Below, piece by piece: positions 19,324 to 27,852 of a DNA stretch of 64,000 nucleotides. The position numbers were made by a program, and so were the translations under genes. The first letter of the stretch is position 1. Every line of letters begins with the position of its first letter. The notes beneath the pieces were generated by a model. That model did no database searches. It saw only the letters and a program-made list of their open reading frames with translations, and was not told the DNA's origin. The DNA lies in assembly GCA_019347575.1 (NCBI GenBank), contig JAHWKY010000011.1, positions 1 through 64,000 of the forward strand, given 5' to 3'. This DNA is from Actinomycetota bacterium. GTDB lineage: Bacteria > Actinomycetota > Nitriliruptoria > Nitriliruptorales > Nitriliruptoraceae.

Positions 19324-19767
19324 TCACAGGTCGGAGGTAGTGCCCTCGAGCGGGCCGACGATGATGCGGACCTCCTTCACGAGGTCGGCTCCGATCGCCG
19401 CGGCTGCCTGTTCGCGCAGGCGCGTGGTCATGTAGCGGATCTGGGTGGCCCAGGTCTGGTTCTCGGCGCGGACGGTGAGGGTGCCACCGACGACGCGCAC
19501 CGGTTCGCACCGCTTCGCGAGTGCGGGCCCGACCACCTCCTCCCAGCGGTCGAACAGCCGCGCGCCGCGCAGGCGCACCGCCCAGCCGTGCTCGGCCACG
19601 AACGCATCCACGACTGAACCCACGGTCTGGGGGGCGCGGGCGGCACGCAGGCGCTCGCCCTCGGTGGTCTCGTGGTCGGTCACCGCCCACACGTCGTCGT
19701 CGGGATCGGTGGCGTCGGCGCTCTCGGAGGTGCCGGTGACCAGGCGGTCATCGTCGGAGGGACTCAC
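19324..19767 (-). CDS. DUF721/DciA-family protein
   Basis: 147 residues from GTG 19767, which overlaps the recF stop as GTGA. The N-terminal third is acidic and probably disordered; the DUF721 domain runs from VGSVVDAFVAEHGWAVRLRG to LFDRWEEVVGPALAKRCEPVRVVGGTLTVRAENQTWATQIRYM. DUF721 proteins downstream of recF are standard in actinobacteria. DciA members load replicative helicase in many bacteria, so a role in helicase loading or DNA binding near the fork is likely by family and context. Confidence 0.85.
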   Translation of the reverse strand: MSPSDDDRLVTGTSESADATDPDDDVWAVTDHETTEGERLRAARAPQTVGSVVDAFVAEHGWAVRLRGARLFDRWEEVVGPALAKRCEPVRVVGGTLTVRAENQTWATQIRYMTTRLREQAAAAIGADLVKEVRIIVGPLEGTTSDL

Positions 19768-20942
19768 GCCGCGCCGCCCTCCGCGGCGCGGGGACGCGGG
19801 TACAGCGCGGTGCCGTCGGGGCCGCGCACGACGTCGATCATCGCGCCCCGCAGCGGGACGTCGGCCTCGACCGCGGCCGTGACGATGACCTGCTCCCACC
19901 GCTCGCACGCCCTGGCGAGCTGGGCTCGTCGTTCCTCGTCGAGCTCAGCGAAGACGTCGTCGAGCGCCACGACGGGTCGGTCACCGACCTCGGCGAGGAC
20001 GTCGTAGGTCGCCAGCTTCAGTGCCAGCGCGAGTGACCATGCCTCGCCCTGGCTGGCATGCGTGCGCGCCTCGAGCGAGCCGATCGCCAGCAGCAGATCG
20101 TCACGGTGTGGCCCCACGAGCGTGACGCCGCGATGGCGCTCGTCCGAGGCCACCGCGGTGAGCGCGTCGCGGAAGGCCTCAGCGAGCAGGACCGGATCGG
20201 GCACACCCTCCGACGAGCGCCCCTCCACCACGACCCCGACCGAGGACTCGTAGGCCAGCCTGATTGGGTCGGGGCGGTCGGCGAGGTCGCGGTAGAAGGT
20301 GTCGGTCGGACCTGCCAGAGCGTGGGTGACGGCGATCCGCGCGGCGAGCAGCTGCGTGCCGTGGTTGACGAGTTGGTCGGTCCAGGCGTCCAGCGTCGCG
20401 GTAGCGGTCTGCGTTGCCGACGACGACAGGCCACGGAGCTGCTTGAGCAGCTGGTTGCGCTGGCGCAACACGCGGTCGTACTCGCTCTTGGACGCGGCGT
20501 ACGCGGGGCGGCGCTGGCTCAGAAGCTCGTCGAGGAATCCGCGCCGGCCGGCCGGATCCCCGCGGATGAGCGCGACGTCCTCCGGGGCGAACAGCACCAC
20601 CCTCAGCACGCCCAGCGCGTCGGACGCGCGCCCGACGTCGTTGCCGTCCACGCGGACACGCGTGCCGCGACCGGGCGCGAGCGCGAGCTCCAGGGTGCGT
20701 CGGCGGCCCGCGTCGTCATCGCACAGCAGGCGCACGTAGCCCGCGTCGGCGCCGGCGCGGACGAGCGGTGCATCCGAGGCGACCCGATGCGAGGAACCGA
20801 CGGCGGCGCGGTGGATCGCCTCGACGAGGTTGGTCTTGCCCTGCGCGTTCGCCCCCACCAGGACCGTGACCCCGGCCGACAGATCGAGCGTCGCGTGCGT
20901 GTAGGACCGCACGTCGCGGAGTTCGACGCGACGCAGCAGCAA
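19764..20942 (-). CDS. recF: DNA replication/repair protein RecF
   Basis: 392 residues from TTG 20942, chosen because GGAGG lies five bases before it and the product starts LLLRRVELRDVRSYTH, the expected RecF N-terminus; the frame extends further up but only through repeats. Walker A GANAQGKTNLVEAIH, ABC-type signature SQGEAWSLALALKLA, Walker B PVVALDDVFAELDEERR. RecF loads RecA at gaps with RecO and RecR. The spacer to dnaN is 220 bases and holds two repeats, unlike the tight spacing usual in this cluster. Confidence 0.95.
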   Translation of the reverse strand: MLLRRVELRDVRSYTHATLDLSAGVTVLVGANAQGKTNLVEAIHRAAVGSSHRVASDAPLVRAGADAGYVRLLCDDDAGRRRTLELALAPGRGTRVRVDGNDVGRASDALGVLRVVLFAPEDVALIRGDPAGRRGFLDELLSQRRPAYAASKSEYDRVLRQRNQLLKQLRGLSSSATQTATATLDAWTDQLVNHGTQLLAARIAVTHALAGPTDTFYRDLADRPDPIRLAYESSVGVVVEGRSSEGVPDPVLLAEAFRDALTAVASDERHRGVTLVGPHRDDLLLAIGSLEARTHASQGEAWSLALALKLATYDVLAEVGDRPVVALDDVFAELDEERRAQLARACERWEQVIVTAAVEADVPLRGAMIDVVRGPDGTALYPRPRAAEGGAA

Positions 20943-21023
20943 CGGGACCTCCGATCGTGGGGCGCAGCGACCGACATCGCGCCGCGTGTGCGCGCCTCGG
21001 TCGCGGGTGGACTGGTGACCCGG

Positions 21024-21052
21024 ATCGACGACGCGGATGCGGCGTCGCCAAG
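21024..21052. repeat. 29-bp direct repeat copy, hairpin-forming
   Basis: Identical to 21133-21161. The core is an eight-base arm around GGAT (GACGACGC and GCGGCGTC, one mismatch). It forms the conserved half of the double-hairpin element also found at 38393-38460 and 55295-55358. Confidence 0.6.
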
Positions 21053-21087
21053 GTAGGGGACCGGCGCCCGGGTTCCCTGCTGCGCAG

Positions 21088-21161
21088 CCGCCGCGACCGC
21101 GCTCTCGGCGGCGGACCAACCGCAACGGCCCCATCGACGACGCGGATGCGGCGTCGCCAAG
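21088..21161. repeat. Double-hairpin repeat element behind dnaN
   Basis: Hairpin 2 around CCGCGC loop (arms containing CCGCCG / CGGCGG, 21088-21111) and hairpin 1 around GGAT (21136-21155), about 25 bases apart, ending one base before the dnaN stop codon. The same two hairpins in the same order and orientation are found behind the stops of the genes at 38480 and 55366. Likely REP-type element or terminator. Confidence 0.6.
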
Positions 21162-21162
21162 A

Positions 21163-22284
21163 TCAGTTGATCCGCATCGGCATCAGCAGGTAGGTGAAGT
21201 CGTCGGGCTCGGCGTCCTCGTCGGCGGTTGGGTGGGGCTTGAGGACCGCGGGCTTGAGTCCGTCACGCAACTCGATGCGGACCTTCTCGCCTCCGACGGC
21301 ATCGAGGCCGGAGAGGAAGAACCCGGGGTTGAACGCGATCTCGAGCCCCTCACCGCTGACCTCGCTGGGCAGGGCCTCGCTGGCGGCACCCACCTCCTGG
21401 TTGCCGGCCGCGAGCTCGAGCGTGCCCTCGGACACGGTGCACTTGACCGGCGTGTTCGCCTGCCCGATCGACACGACCGACACGCGCTGCAGGACCTCGG
21501 CGAGCGCGGCCCGCTCGACCACCACGCTGGTCTCGAACGCGTCCGGCAGGAGCCGCGAGTAGTCGGGGAACTGTCCCTCGATCAGCCGTGTGGTCAGCCG
21601 CCGGTCGCCGTAGACGAACGAGACCTGCCCCGCCTCGAGCACCAGGGTCACCGCCCCTCCGGCCTCGGTCGCGGCCTTGGCGGCCTCCTGCAGGGCCCGC
21701 GCCGGGACGAGCGACGCACCGTCGACGGCTTGGTCCCAGCCGATGGTGCGTACGGCGAGGCGGTAGCTGTCGGTCGCGACGGCAGTGAGGCTGCCCTCCT
21801 TGGCGACGAGGTAGACGCCGGTCAGGACGGGGCGGCTGTCCTCGGTCGACGCGGCACGTGCCACCTGGGTCACGAGCTTGCCGAACGCCTCGGCCTTGAT
21901 GGCGCCGCGCGGGGCGTCCTCGGCAGGCTCGGGCAGAGTCGGGAAGTCGTCCGCGGGCATCGCCCGCACGTCGAAGCTCGCGCGTCCGCAGCGGATCGAG
22001 ACCCGCTCCGGGGTCGCTTCGAGCTCTACGGGCGCGTCGGGCAGCCTCGGCACGAGCTGGCTGAGCAGCTTGCCCAGGATCAGCGCGCTGCCCGCGGTCT
22101 CGACCTGCACCGGGATCGACACCTCGGCCGACACCTCGAGATCCGTCGCGCGACAGGTCAACCGCCCCTCGTCCGCCTGGAGGTGCAGGCCTGCCAGTGC
22201 GGGCAGGTTCACGCGTGAGCTGACGGTGCGGGTCGCCCAAGCGACCGCCTCGTTGAGCTCGTTGCGCTCGGCACGGAGCTTCAC
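21163..22284 (-). CDS. dnaN: DNA polymerase III sliding clamp (beta subunit)
   Basis: 373 residues from GTG 22284 (GGAGG five bases upstream). Three clamp domains can be followed: MKLRAERNELNEAVAWATR at the start, the middle domain with STEDSRPVLTGVYLVA and DSYRLAVR, and the last with RRLTTRLIEGQFPDY and the C-terminal YLLMPMRIN, the standard clamp ending (M-P-M-R). It encircles DNA as a dimer and tethers polymerase, and binds other clamp-binding proteins. It follows dnaA after a 330-base spacer and precedes recF. Confidence 0.97.
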   Translation of the reverse strand: MKLRAERNELNEAVAWATRTVSSRVNLPALAGLHLQADEGRLTCRATDLEVSAEVSIPVQVETAGSALILGKLLSQLVPRLPDAPVELEATPERVSIRCGRASFDVRAMPADDFPTLPEPAEDAPRGAIKAEAFGKLVTQVARAASTEDSRPVLTGVYLVAKEGSLTAVATDSYRLAVRTIGWDQAVDGASLVPARALQEAAKAATEAGGAVTLVLEAGQVSFVYGDRRLTTRLIEGQFPDYSRLLPDAFETSVVVERAALAEVLQRVSVVSIGQANTPVKCTVSEGTLELAAGNQEVGAASEALPSEVSGEGLEIAFNPGFFLSGLDAVGGEKVRIELRDGLKPAVLKPHPTADEDAEPDDFTYLLMPMRIN

Positions 22285-22614
22285 GATGGCCTCCGGTGTG
22301 TCGAGGTGGCGGGTTGTCCACCACCGTGATCGAAGAACGGTACTTGGAGTATCTGACCCGTCGTCGTAGTCGGGTCTGTGGACGGTGGGGAGAACCGGGT
22401 ATCGGCCCAGGTCAGGTCAGGATCGGGGGTGTTAGCGACCGTGTGTACGGATGGCCACCATCGCGGCACTTGTCCCCGTGACAGCGCTGTAGTTCCAGGG
22501 AGCGGCGTGACCGTCCACGGCGCGCCCCCCACCGGTCCACCGCCTTTCCACAGGCCAGGTGGCGGGACGGCGGGGCCGCTGGGGACGGTCGGGCCGGGTC
22601 GGTGGGCCACGAGG
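22285..22614. other. oriC: dnaA-dnaN spacer, candidate oriC part
   Basis: 330 bases without a gene. DnaA-box-like 9-mers: TTGTCCACC (22314-22322), CCGTCCACA on the minus strand (22377-22385), TTGTCCCCG (about 22470), CCGTCCACG (about 22511) and CTTTCCACA (22544-22552). The part 22331-22354 is locally less GC-rich. In Streptomyces and Mycobacterium oriC lies in this spacer. The boxes are degenerate, so the call rests on position as well. Confidence 0.6.
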
Positions 22615-24090
22615 TCAGCCACCGCGACGCGCACGGGTCTTGATGCGGTTGGTCAGTTCCTGGACCTGCTCGTAGATGGTGCGCTTCTCGGTCATCAGGC
22701 CGGCGATCTTGGAGTTGGCGTGCATCACCGTGGTGTGGTCGCGGCCACCGAAGGCCTTGCCGATACGTGGCAGCGAGAGGTCGGTGAGTTCACGGACCAG
22801 GTACATCGCGATCTGGCGAGCCGTGACCAACTGGCGGCTGCGGTTGGGGCTGCACAGGTCGTCGAGCGTCAGGGAGAAGAAGTCGGAGACCTCCTCCATG
22901 ATCAGCTCGACCGAGATCGCCTGCTCGCGGTCGTCGGGGAACAGGTCCTTCAGCACCATCTCGGCGAGCGCCAGCTCGACCGGGGCGCGCTGGAGGCTCG
23001 CGAACGCGGTGACGCGGATCAGCGCACCCTCGAGCTCGCGGATGTTGGACTCGACCTTCGAGGCGATGAACTCGAGCACGTCGTCGGGGATCGGCAGGTC
23101 CTCGTGTTCAGCCTTCTTGCGCAGGATGGCGATGCGCGTCTCGAGGTCGGGAGGCTGCACGTCGGTGATCAAGCCCCACTCGAAACGGCTGCGCAGGCGG
23201 TCCTCGAGGCGCGGTATCTGCTTGGGTGGCCGGTCGGAGCTGATGACCAGTTGTTTCTCAGCGTTGTGAAGCGCGTTGAAGGTGTGGAAGAACTCCTCCT
23301 GGGTCCGCTCCTTGGACTCCAGGAACTGGATGTCGTCCACGAGCAGGACGTCGGACTGGCGGTAGGTGCGCTGGAACCCCAGGATCTGGTCGTCACGGAT
23401 GGCGTTGATGAACTCGTTGGTGAACTGCTCGGTGGTGACGTAGCGCACCTTCAAGCGTGGGTAGAGCGAACGCACGTAGTGGCCGATCGCGTGGAGCAGG
23501 TGGGTCTTGCCCAGTCCGGCGCCCCCGTAGATGAACAGCGGGTTGTAGGCCTTCGCGGGGGCTTCCGCCACCGCGAACGCGGCCGCGTGGGCGAAACGGT
23601 TCGACGAGCCGATGACGAACCACTCGAACACGTACTTGGGGTTGAGTTGGGTCTCGTGGTCGACCTCGTCCTCGGTCGCCAGCGCCACGGTCGGCCCGGG
23701 GGGTCGCCCGGGCGCTTCGAGCGGTTGGACCGTGGTCGGGACCGTCGGCGGGGACGAGGGGTCGTCGTCGCTGACGTCCTCGACGGCGAGGGCATCGGCC
23801 TCGGCGAGCGGGCCCAGCGGCTCGGGGTTGGGCTGGACCGTGATCATGACGGTGAGTTGGCGGCCCGCGGCGCGGCTGAGCGCGGCCCCGATCACCTCGC
23901 CGCAGCGGGTGTCGAGCCACTCGCGCGCGAACGCGTGCGGGGTCGCGAGGATCACCGTGTCGTCGGTGAAGCCGACGGGTCGGGTGGCGTGGAGCCACTG
24001 CCGCTGGGCGGGTGACGTGACCGTTTCCACCACGTCGTCGAGGCTCTGCTTCCATAGCACCTCGAGGTCGAGGGGCGGGTCGGGTGTCAC
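22615..24090 (-). CDS. dnaA: Chromosomal replication initiator DnaA
   Basis: 491 residues from GTG 24090, with AAGGAG five bases upstream; the open frame continues up to 24216 without a better signal. Domain I ([13 protein letters not shown] ... [14 protein letters not shown]) is followed by a disordered Pro-rich domain II, then AAA+ domain III with [20 protein letters not shown] (Walker A), [10 protein letters not shown] (Walker B), [24 protein letters not shown] (sensor 1, arginine finger), and domain IV with the signature [10 protein letters not shown] for DnaA-box binding. Divergent from rpmH and flanked by candidate origin DNA. Confidence 0.98.
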   Translation of the reverse strand: MTPDPPLDLEVLWKQSLDDVVETVTSPAQRQWLHATRPVGFTDDTVILATPHAFAREWLDTRCGEVIGAALSRAAGRQLTVMITVQPNPEPLGPLAEADALAVEDVSDDDPSSPPTVPTTVQPLEAPGRPPGPTVALATEDEVDHETQLNPKYVFEWFVIGSSNRFAHAAAFAVAEAPAKAYNPLFIYGGAGLGKTHLLHAIGHYVRSLYPRLKVRYVTTEQFTNEFINAIRDDQILGFQRTYRQSDVLLVDDIQFLESKERTQEEFFHTFNALHNAEKQLVISSDRPPKQIPRLEDRLRSRFEWGLITDVQPPDLETRIAILRKKAEHEDLPIPDDVLEFIASKVESNIRELEGALIRVTAFASLQRAPVELALAEMVLKDLFPDDREQAISVELIMEEVSDFFSLTLDDLCSPNRSRQLVTARQIAMYLVRELTDLSLPRIGKAFGGRDHTTVMHANSKIAGLMTEKRTIYEQVQELTNRIKTRARRGG

Positions 24091-24719
24091 GTCGGCTCCT
24101 TCGGCGTGGGGCGCCATGGGGCACGCCCGCTCTCGGCCGGTGCGTGGACGGTCACGCGGGCCGGACCACTCCAGCGGAGCGGTACGGGACAACCGCCCAT
24201 CCACAGAGCTGTCCACAGCTGTGGATAGCGCACCGGTGGTGCTGCGACCGTGGAGCCGGGACCCCCGGAGGGGCCGACCCCCCGGCAGGTACCGGAACCC
24301 GGCCGCGGGCGGGGAAGAGGCCTCAGCGGTGACCCGGATGGCGACTGCCGCGTGAGGCGCGGCGGGACTCTACTGCCGCCGTCCGGGGCTTGGCAAGAGG
24401 TTTTCCACAGCACCGACAGACGTGCACCCATCGCTCGTTCGTGGCAGCGGTGCGATGATGACCGCACGGTGAGGACCTCCAACGAGCGATGGACGCACGC
24501 CACAACCACGCTTCGTGCGGATACTGCCCGCCCTCGGTGACACCGCACGCCGTGCTCGCGGACCGCACGGAAGGCATCCGCTGACGCCGGATCGTCGCCG
24601 CGGCGATCCACGGGTTGACCCCGCTGGCACCGAGGTCGTAGACTCCGCCGCTCGTCCGCCCACGCACCGACACCGCCGGTGTTCGCGTGCCCCCGATCAC
24701 CCCCAGGGAGGGCCGGTCC
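24091..24719. other. oriC: dnaA-rpmH spacer with DnaA boxes, candidate oriC part
   Basis: 629 bases without a gene. Three DnaA boxes cluster at 24197-24205 (CCATCCACA), 24209-24217 (CTGTCCACA) and 24220-24228 (minus strand CTATCCACA), and a good match TTTTCCACA lies at 24401-24409. These are closer to TTATCCACA than the boxes in the other spacer. A nested inverted repeat occupies 24422-24498. The promoters of dnaA and rpmH must also lie here. Confidence 0.65.
24422..24498. repeat. Long nested inverted repeat in the origin region
   Basis: Outer arms 24422-24439 and 24481-24498 pair at 16 of 18 positions (core CCATCGCTCGTT), separated by 41 bases that contain an inner hairpin GTGCG / CGCAC (24450-24454 and 24463-24467). 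It may form a cruciform in DNA or a structured leader RNA. No such feature is known to me at this position. Confidence 0.55.
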
Positions 24720-24854
24720 GTGAAGCGCACCTTCCAACCCAACAACCGACGCCGTTCACGCAAGCACGGGTTCCGTGCGCGCAAGCGGACGCGTGCAGGC
24801 CGGGCGATCCTCCGAGCCCGACGCCGCAAGGGCCGCGCGCGTCTGTCGGCCTGA
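24720..24854 (+). CDS. rpmH: 50S ribosomal protein L34
   Basis: 44 residues from GTG 24720 with GGGAGG eight bases before: [20 protein letters not shown] and on to [11 protein letters not shown]. This is the full-length, highly basic L34 of the large ribosomal subunit. First gene of the rpmH-rnpA-yidD-yidC-jag-rsmG-parAB series; three bases separate it from rnpA. Confidence 0.96.
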   Translation: MKRTFQPNNRRRSRKHGFRARKRTRAGRAILRARRRKGRARLSA

Positions 24855-24857
24855 CCG

Positions 24858-25205
24858 GTGCCGGTCGGCTACGACCGTCTCCACCGCCCCCGCGACATCG
24901 CCGCCGTCCTCCGTGGCCGGCGCCAGCGCGCGGGGCGGTACGCGGTCGTGCACGTGCGCTCCCGCACCGACACGGGAGCGCCGCGGCTGACCGCCGTGGC
25001 GAGCCGGCGCGTCGGGAGCGCCGTGGGTCGCAACCGGGCCAAGCGGGTCCTGCGGGAGGCCGGGAGGGCGACCCCCTGGCTGGCTGGTACCGACGTCGTG
25101 CTCGTGGCTCGGGGGGCCTGCGCCGAGGCCGGCGCCGACGCGGTAACCGACGAGGTGCGCCGTCTGGCAGCCGACCTCGGGGTGCTGCACCAGGAGGCGG
25201 CGTGA
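24858..25205 (+). CDS. rnpA: Ribonuclease P protein component
   Basis: 115 residues from GTG 24858: [20 protein letters not shown], and the RNR motif in [15 protein letters not shown] that contacts the RNase P RNA and the tRNA 5' leader. Its length is normal. It overlaps yidD as GTGA, so the two are translationally coupled. Confidence 0.94.
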   Translation: MPVGYDRLHRPRDIAAVLRGRRQRAGRYAVVHVRSRTDTGAPRLTAVASRRVGSAVGRNRAKRVLREAGRATPWLAGTDVVLVARGACAEAGADAVTDEVRRLAADLGVLHQEAA

Positions 25206-25489
25206 CCACGTCAGACCTGACAAGAGAACGAGTGGATCGGGGCACCTCCAGCCGGCCCGGCCCCCTCGCCGCGGTCCTGCTGGCCGTTCTGCGCTTGTAC
25301 CGCCTGACCGCCGCGTGGCGCACCCCACGCTGCCGCTACCTGCCCACCTGCTCCACCTACGCGGTCGAGGCCATCGAGACCCACGGGGCGTGGCGGGGCG
25401 CGGGGCTCGCGCTGCGTCGCGTCGGCCGCTGCCACCCGTGGCGCCCCGGAGGCCTCGATCCCGTCCCGCCTCGGAAGGCTGACGCGTGA
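25202..25489 (+). CDS. yidD: Membrane protein insertion efficiency factor YidD
   Basis: 95 residues from GTG 25202. The family signature is complete: [19 protein letters not shown] and [21 protein letters not shown] with three conserved Cys. YidD assists YidC-dependent insertion. Its N-terminus is somewhat longer than usual. It overlaps both rnpA (GTGA) and yidC (GTGA). Confidence 0.93.
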   Translation: MTTSDLTRERVDRGTSSRPGPLAAVLLAVLRLYRLTAAWRTPRCRYLPTCSTYAVEAIETHGAWRGAGLALRRVGRCHPWRPGGLDPVPPRKADA

Positions 25490-26484
25490 GTTTCTTCCTC
25501 GACCTCTGGAACGGCCTGCAGGATCTGCTGCGGGGCGCCCTGGAGGGCATCCACGGCGGGATCGACGGGCTCTTCGGGGTCCACGCCTGGGGCTGGGCCA
25601 TCGTCGCACTCACCCTGATCGTGCGGATCCTGCTGCTGCCGTTGGCCTCGAAGCAGTTCAAGAGCATGCGCGCGATGCAGCAGCTACAGCCCAAGGTCAA
25701 GGCCATCCAGAAGAAGTACAAGGTCGACCGGGAGCTGATGCGCAAGGACCCGGAGAAGTACCGCAAGCGCAAGCAGCAGCAGAACGAAGAGATGATGGCC
25801 CTGTACAAGGAGCACGGGGTCAACCCCGCGTCGGGTTGCCTGCCCTTGCTGCTGCAGGCCCCCATCTTCTTCGCGCTGTTCCGCGTCCTGCAGACCGAAG
25901 CCGAGATCAAGACCGCCCAGTTCTACTTCTTCACGAGCAGCGTGAGCCTGCCCGCGCGCCCCGATCCGCTGCCCGCCGACTACGTCGATCCCACCGGCCT
26001 GGGAGCCTCGCCGATGAACGCGGGCTTCGCCGGGTGGCTGCTGGTGCTGCTCATCGCCGGGACGATGTTCGTGACACAGAAGCAGATGATGGCGCGCCGG
26101 AGCGCCGGAGCGGACGAGCAGACGACCCAGCAGCAGCGCATCATGCTCTACGTGATGCCGGTGTTCCTCGGTGCCATCTCGATCAACCTGCCTCTCGGGG
26201 TGCTGCTGTACTGGGTCACGACCAACCTGTGGCAGTTCGCGCAGCAGGCCATCATCCTCAAGGAGGTCGAGGCCGAGCCCGGTGGCACCTCCGAACAGGG
26301 TGCCAAGCGGTCCCCTCGCAAGGGGCCCGACACCGGCTCCGGCGTGGCGAAGCCGGGTCGCGGTGGGCGTCGGGACCGCTCGAGGGCACCCGGGCGCCCC
26401 GAACCCAGCCCCAAGCCGAAGCCCAAGCCCAAGCCACGCGGCCGACCCGACCACCTCCCCGGTGGGAGACGATCGAGCCGCTGA
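25486..26484 (+). CDS. yidC: Membrane protein insertase YidC
   Basis: 332 residues from GTG 25486. Five transmembrane helices are visible, starting [23 protein letters not shown], with the conserved Arg of the hydrophilic groove in the IVRILLLPL helix and the cytoplasmic coiled loop [17 protein letters not shown], then [19 protein letters not shown] basic, Pro-Lys-rich C-terminal tail (PKPKPKPK) is presumably ribosome-contacting. It inserts and folds membrane proteins with or without Sec. It is of the Gram-positive type, without the large periplasmic domain. Confidence 0.95.
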   Translation: MSFFLDLWNGLQDLLRGALEGIHGGIDGLFGVHAWGWAIVALTLIVRILLLPLASKQFKSMRAMQQLQPKVKAIQKKYKVDRELMRKDPEKYRKRKQQQNEEMMALYKEHGVNPASGCLPLLLQAPIFFALFRVLQTEAEIKTAQFYFFTSSVSLPARPDPLPADYVDPTGLGASPMNAGFAGWLLVLLIAGTMFVTQKQMMARRSAGADEQTTQQQRIMLYVMPVFLGAISINLPLGVLLYWVTTNLWQFAQQAIILKEVEAEPGGTSEQGAKRSPRKGPDTGSGVAKPGRGGRRDRSRAPGRPEPSPKPKPKPKPRGRPDHLPGGRRSSR

Positions 26485-26500
26485 CCAGGAGCGAACCCCC

Positions 26501-27172
26501 GTGCGACGACGAACCGACACCAAGGCCGACACGCTCACCCAGGCGCTGGCCGCCGCGATCGCGGAACTGACCGAGACGGAGCCCGACGAGGTGGAGCTGA
26601 AGCTGGCGGTGCCCGGCCTCGATGAGGACGAGGCGGGGCCGGTTCGGGTGCGCCTGGAGTTCACCGTGGCCAAGGACACCGAGGAACCACAGGAGGAGAC
26701 GCCGATCTCGGTCGAGGAACTCGACGAGGAGGCCGACGTCGCGGCCGACTTCATCGAGGGCCTGCTCGACCGCATGAAGCTGCCCGGCGACATCCAGATC
26801 AGGGTGCTCGAGGACCGTGCGGAGGTCGAGGTCGTGCAGGTCGGCTCGGGGGCGCTGATCGGCCGCCGCGGCGCCACACTCGAGGCCATCCAGGAGCTGC
26901 TGCGGTGCGTGCTACAGCGCAAGTTCGAGCGGCGCTCCCGCGTGGCTGTCGACGTCGAGGGCTACCGCGCCCGACGCCTCGAGCGGCTCCTGGAGAAGGC
27001 GGACGAGGCGATCGAGGAGGTCCAGGACTCGGGCGAAGCGGTGCGGCTGGAGCCCATGGACGCCTTCGAGCGCAAGGCCGTCCACCGCCGGGTCGCCGAG
27101 GCCGAGGGCGTCGGCAGCCGCAGCCAGGGACGCGAGCCGGGACGCCGCGTCGTCATCGAGCCCGACGACTGA
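26501..27172 (+). CDS. jag: RNA-binding protein Jag/KhpB
   Basis: 223 residues from GTG 26501 (AGGAG upstream). An acidic N-terminal Jag-N type region is followed by a KH domain with GALIGRRGATLEAIQELL (G-x-x-G loop) and an R3H domain with DAFERKAVHRRVAE. KhpB/Jag binds RNA and is tied to cell elongation control in Gram-positives; in mycobacteria and streptomycetes it sits between yidC and rsmG, as here. Confidence 0.92.
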   Translation: MRRRTDTKADTLTQALAAAIAELTETEPDEVELKLAVPGLDEDEAGPVRVRLEFTVAKDTEEPQEETPISVEELDEEADVAADFIEGLLDRMKLPGDIQIRVLEDRAEVEVVQVGSGALIGRRGATLEAIQELLRCVLQRKFERRSRVAVDVEGYRARRLERLLEKADEAIEEVQDSGEAVRLEPMDAFERKAVHRRVAEAEGVGSRSQGREPGRRVVIEPDD

Positions 27173-27188
27173 CCCGCCCCTGAGCGCC

Positions 27189-27202
27189 GTTCCACGTGGA
27201 AC
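27189..27202. promoter_or_regulatory. parS: parS site 1
   Basis: GTTCCACGTGGAAC, a perfect 14-bp palindrome matching the bacterial parS consensus (TGTTCCACGTGAAACA class). It lies between jag and the conserved part of rsmG, close to parAB, where ParB is expected to nucleate. Confidence 0.85.
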
Positions 27203-27299
27203 ACCCCGACGGAGTGAGCGGCCGCGCCACCCCGACACCCTGGCGGCGCTGGCCGCGGCCATCCGGCGCTCGCCGCACAACCTGCTGTCGCCGCGTGCC

Positions 27300-27806
27300 G
27301 TGACCGAGCTCGAGAGCCGCCACCTGCCCGAGTGCGTCGCCTTCGCTGCGGGCCTGCCGTCCGGCCCCGCGTCACTGGTCGACATCGGCAGCGGGGCGGG
27401 GCTGCCCGGCCTGGTCATCGCCATCGAGCGCCCCGACCTCGCGGTCACGTTGGTGGAGGCGACCGGGAAGAAGGCGACGTTCCTGCGCGGTACCGCCCAG
27501 ATCCTGGGGCTGGAGCACGTGGAGGTCGTCCACGGTCGTGCCGAGCAGCTCGGACGCGGAGCGCTCGCCGGCCGGTTCGACCTCGCGACCGCTCGTGCCG
27601 TCGCGCCGCTGGCACGGCTCATCGCGTGGGCGCTGCCGCTGCTGCGGCCGGGCGGCACCCTGCACGCGATCAAGGGCGAGCGGTGGCAGGAGGAACTCGC
27701 GGACGCCGCCGCGGTGCTGGCGCGCACCGGGGCGCAGGTGATCCACCGCCCCGTCGAGCTACCGCCGGTACCCCAACCGCGGGTTGTTACCATCGCCCGC
27801 GCCTGA
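27300..27806 (+). CDS. rsmG: 16S rRNA m7G527 methyltransferase RsmG
   Basis: SAM-dependent GidB/RsmG fold: SLVDIGSGAGLPGLVIAIERPDLAVTLVEATGKKATFLRG (motifs I and post-I), VVHGRAEQLG, DLATARAVAPL, LHAIKGERW. GTG 27300 is the first ATG or GTG in frame, but family-conserved residues HNLLSPR are encoded just upstream (27276-27296) and the frame is open back through parS. The real start may be CTG 27240 or 27180, or a frameshift may separate it from GTG 27214. From 27300 the protein is 168 residues, about 30 short of typical. Function is confident; the 5' end is not. Confidence 0.85.
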   Translation: MTELESRHLPECVAFAAGLPSGPASLVDIGSGAGLPGLVIAIERPDLAVTLVEATGKKATFLRGTAQILGLEHVEVVHGRAEQLGRGALAGRFDLATARAVAPLARLIAWALPLLRPGGTLHAIKGERWQEELADAAAVLARTGAQVIHRPVELPPVPQPRVVTIARA

Positions 27807-27852
27807 CGGTCTGCGTGTGGCAGATCGACACCGTCGGGCGGAGGGACGCGGG

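Noticed and set aside
24515-24719. Open frame running through the origin spacer into yidD (24515-25489)
   Set aside because: The only coding similarity is the yidD part from 25202; the rest is out of frame with rpmH and rnpA.
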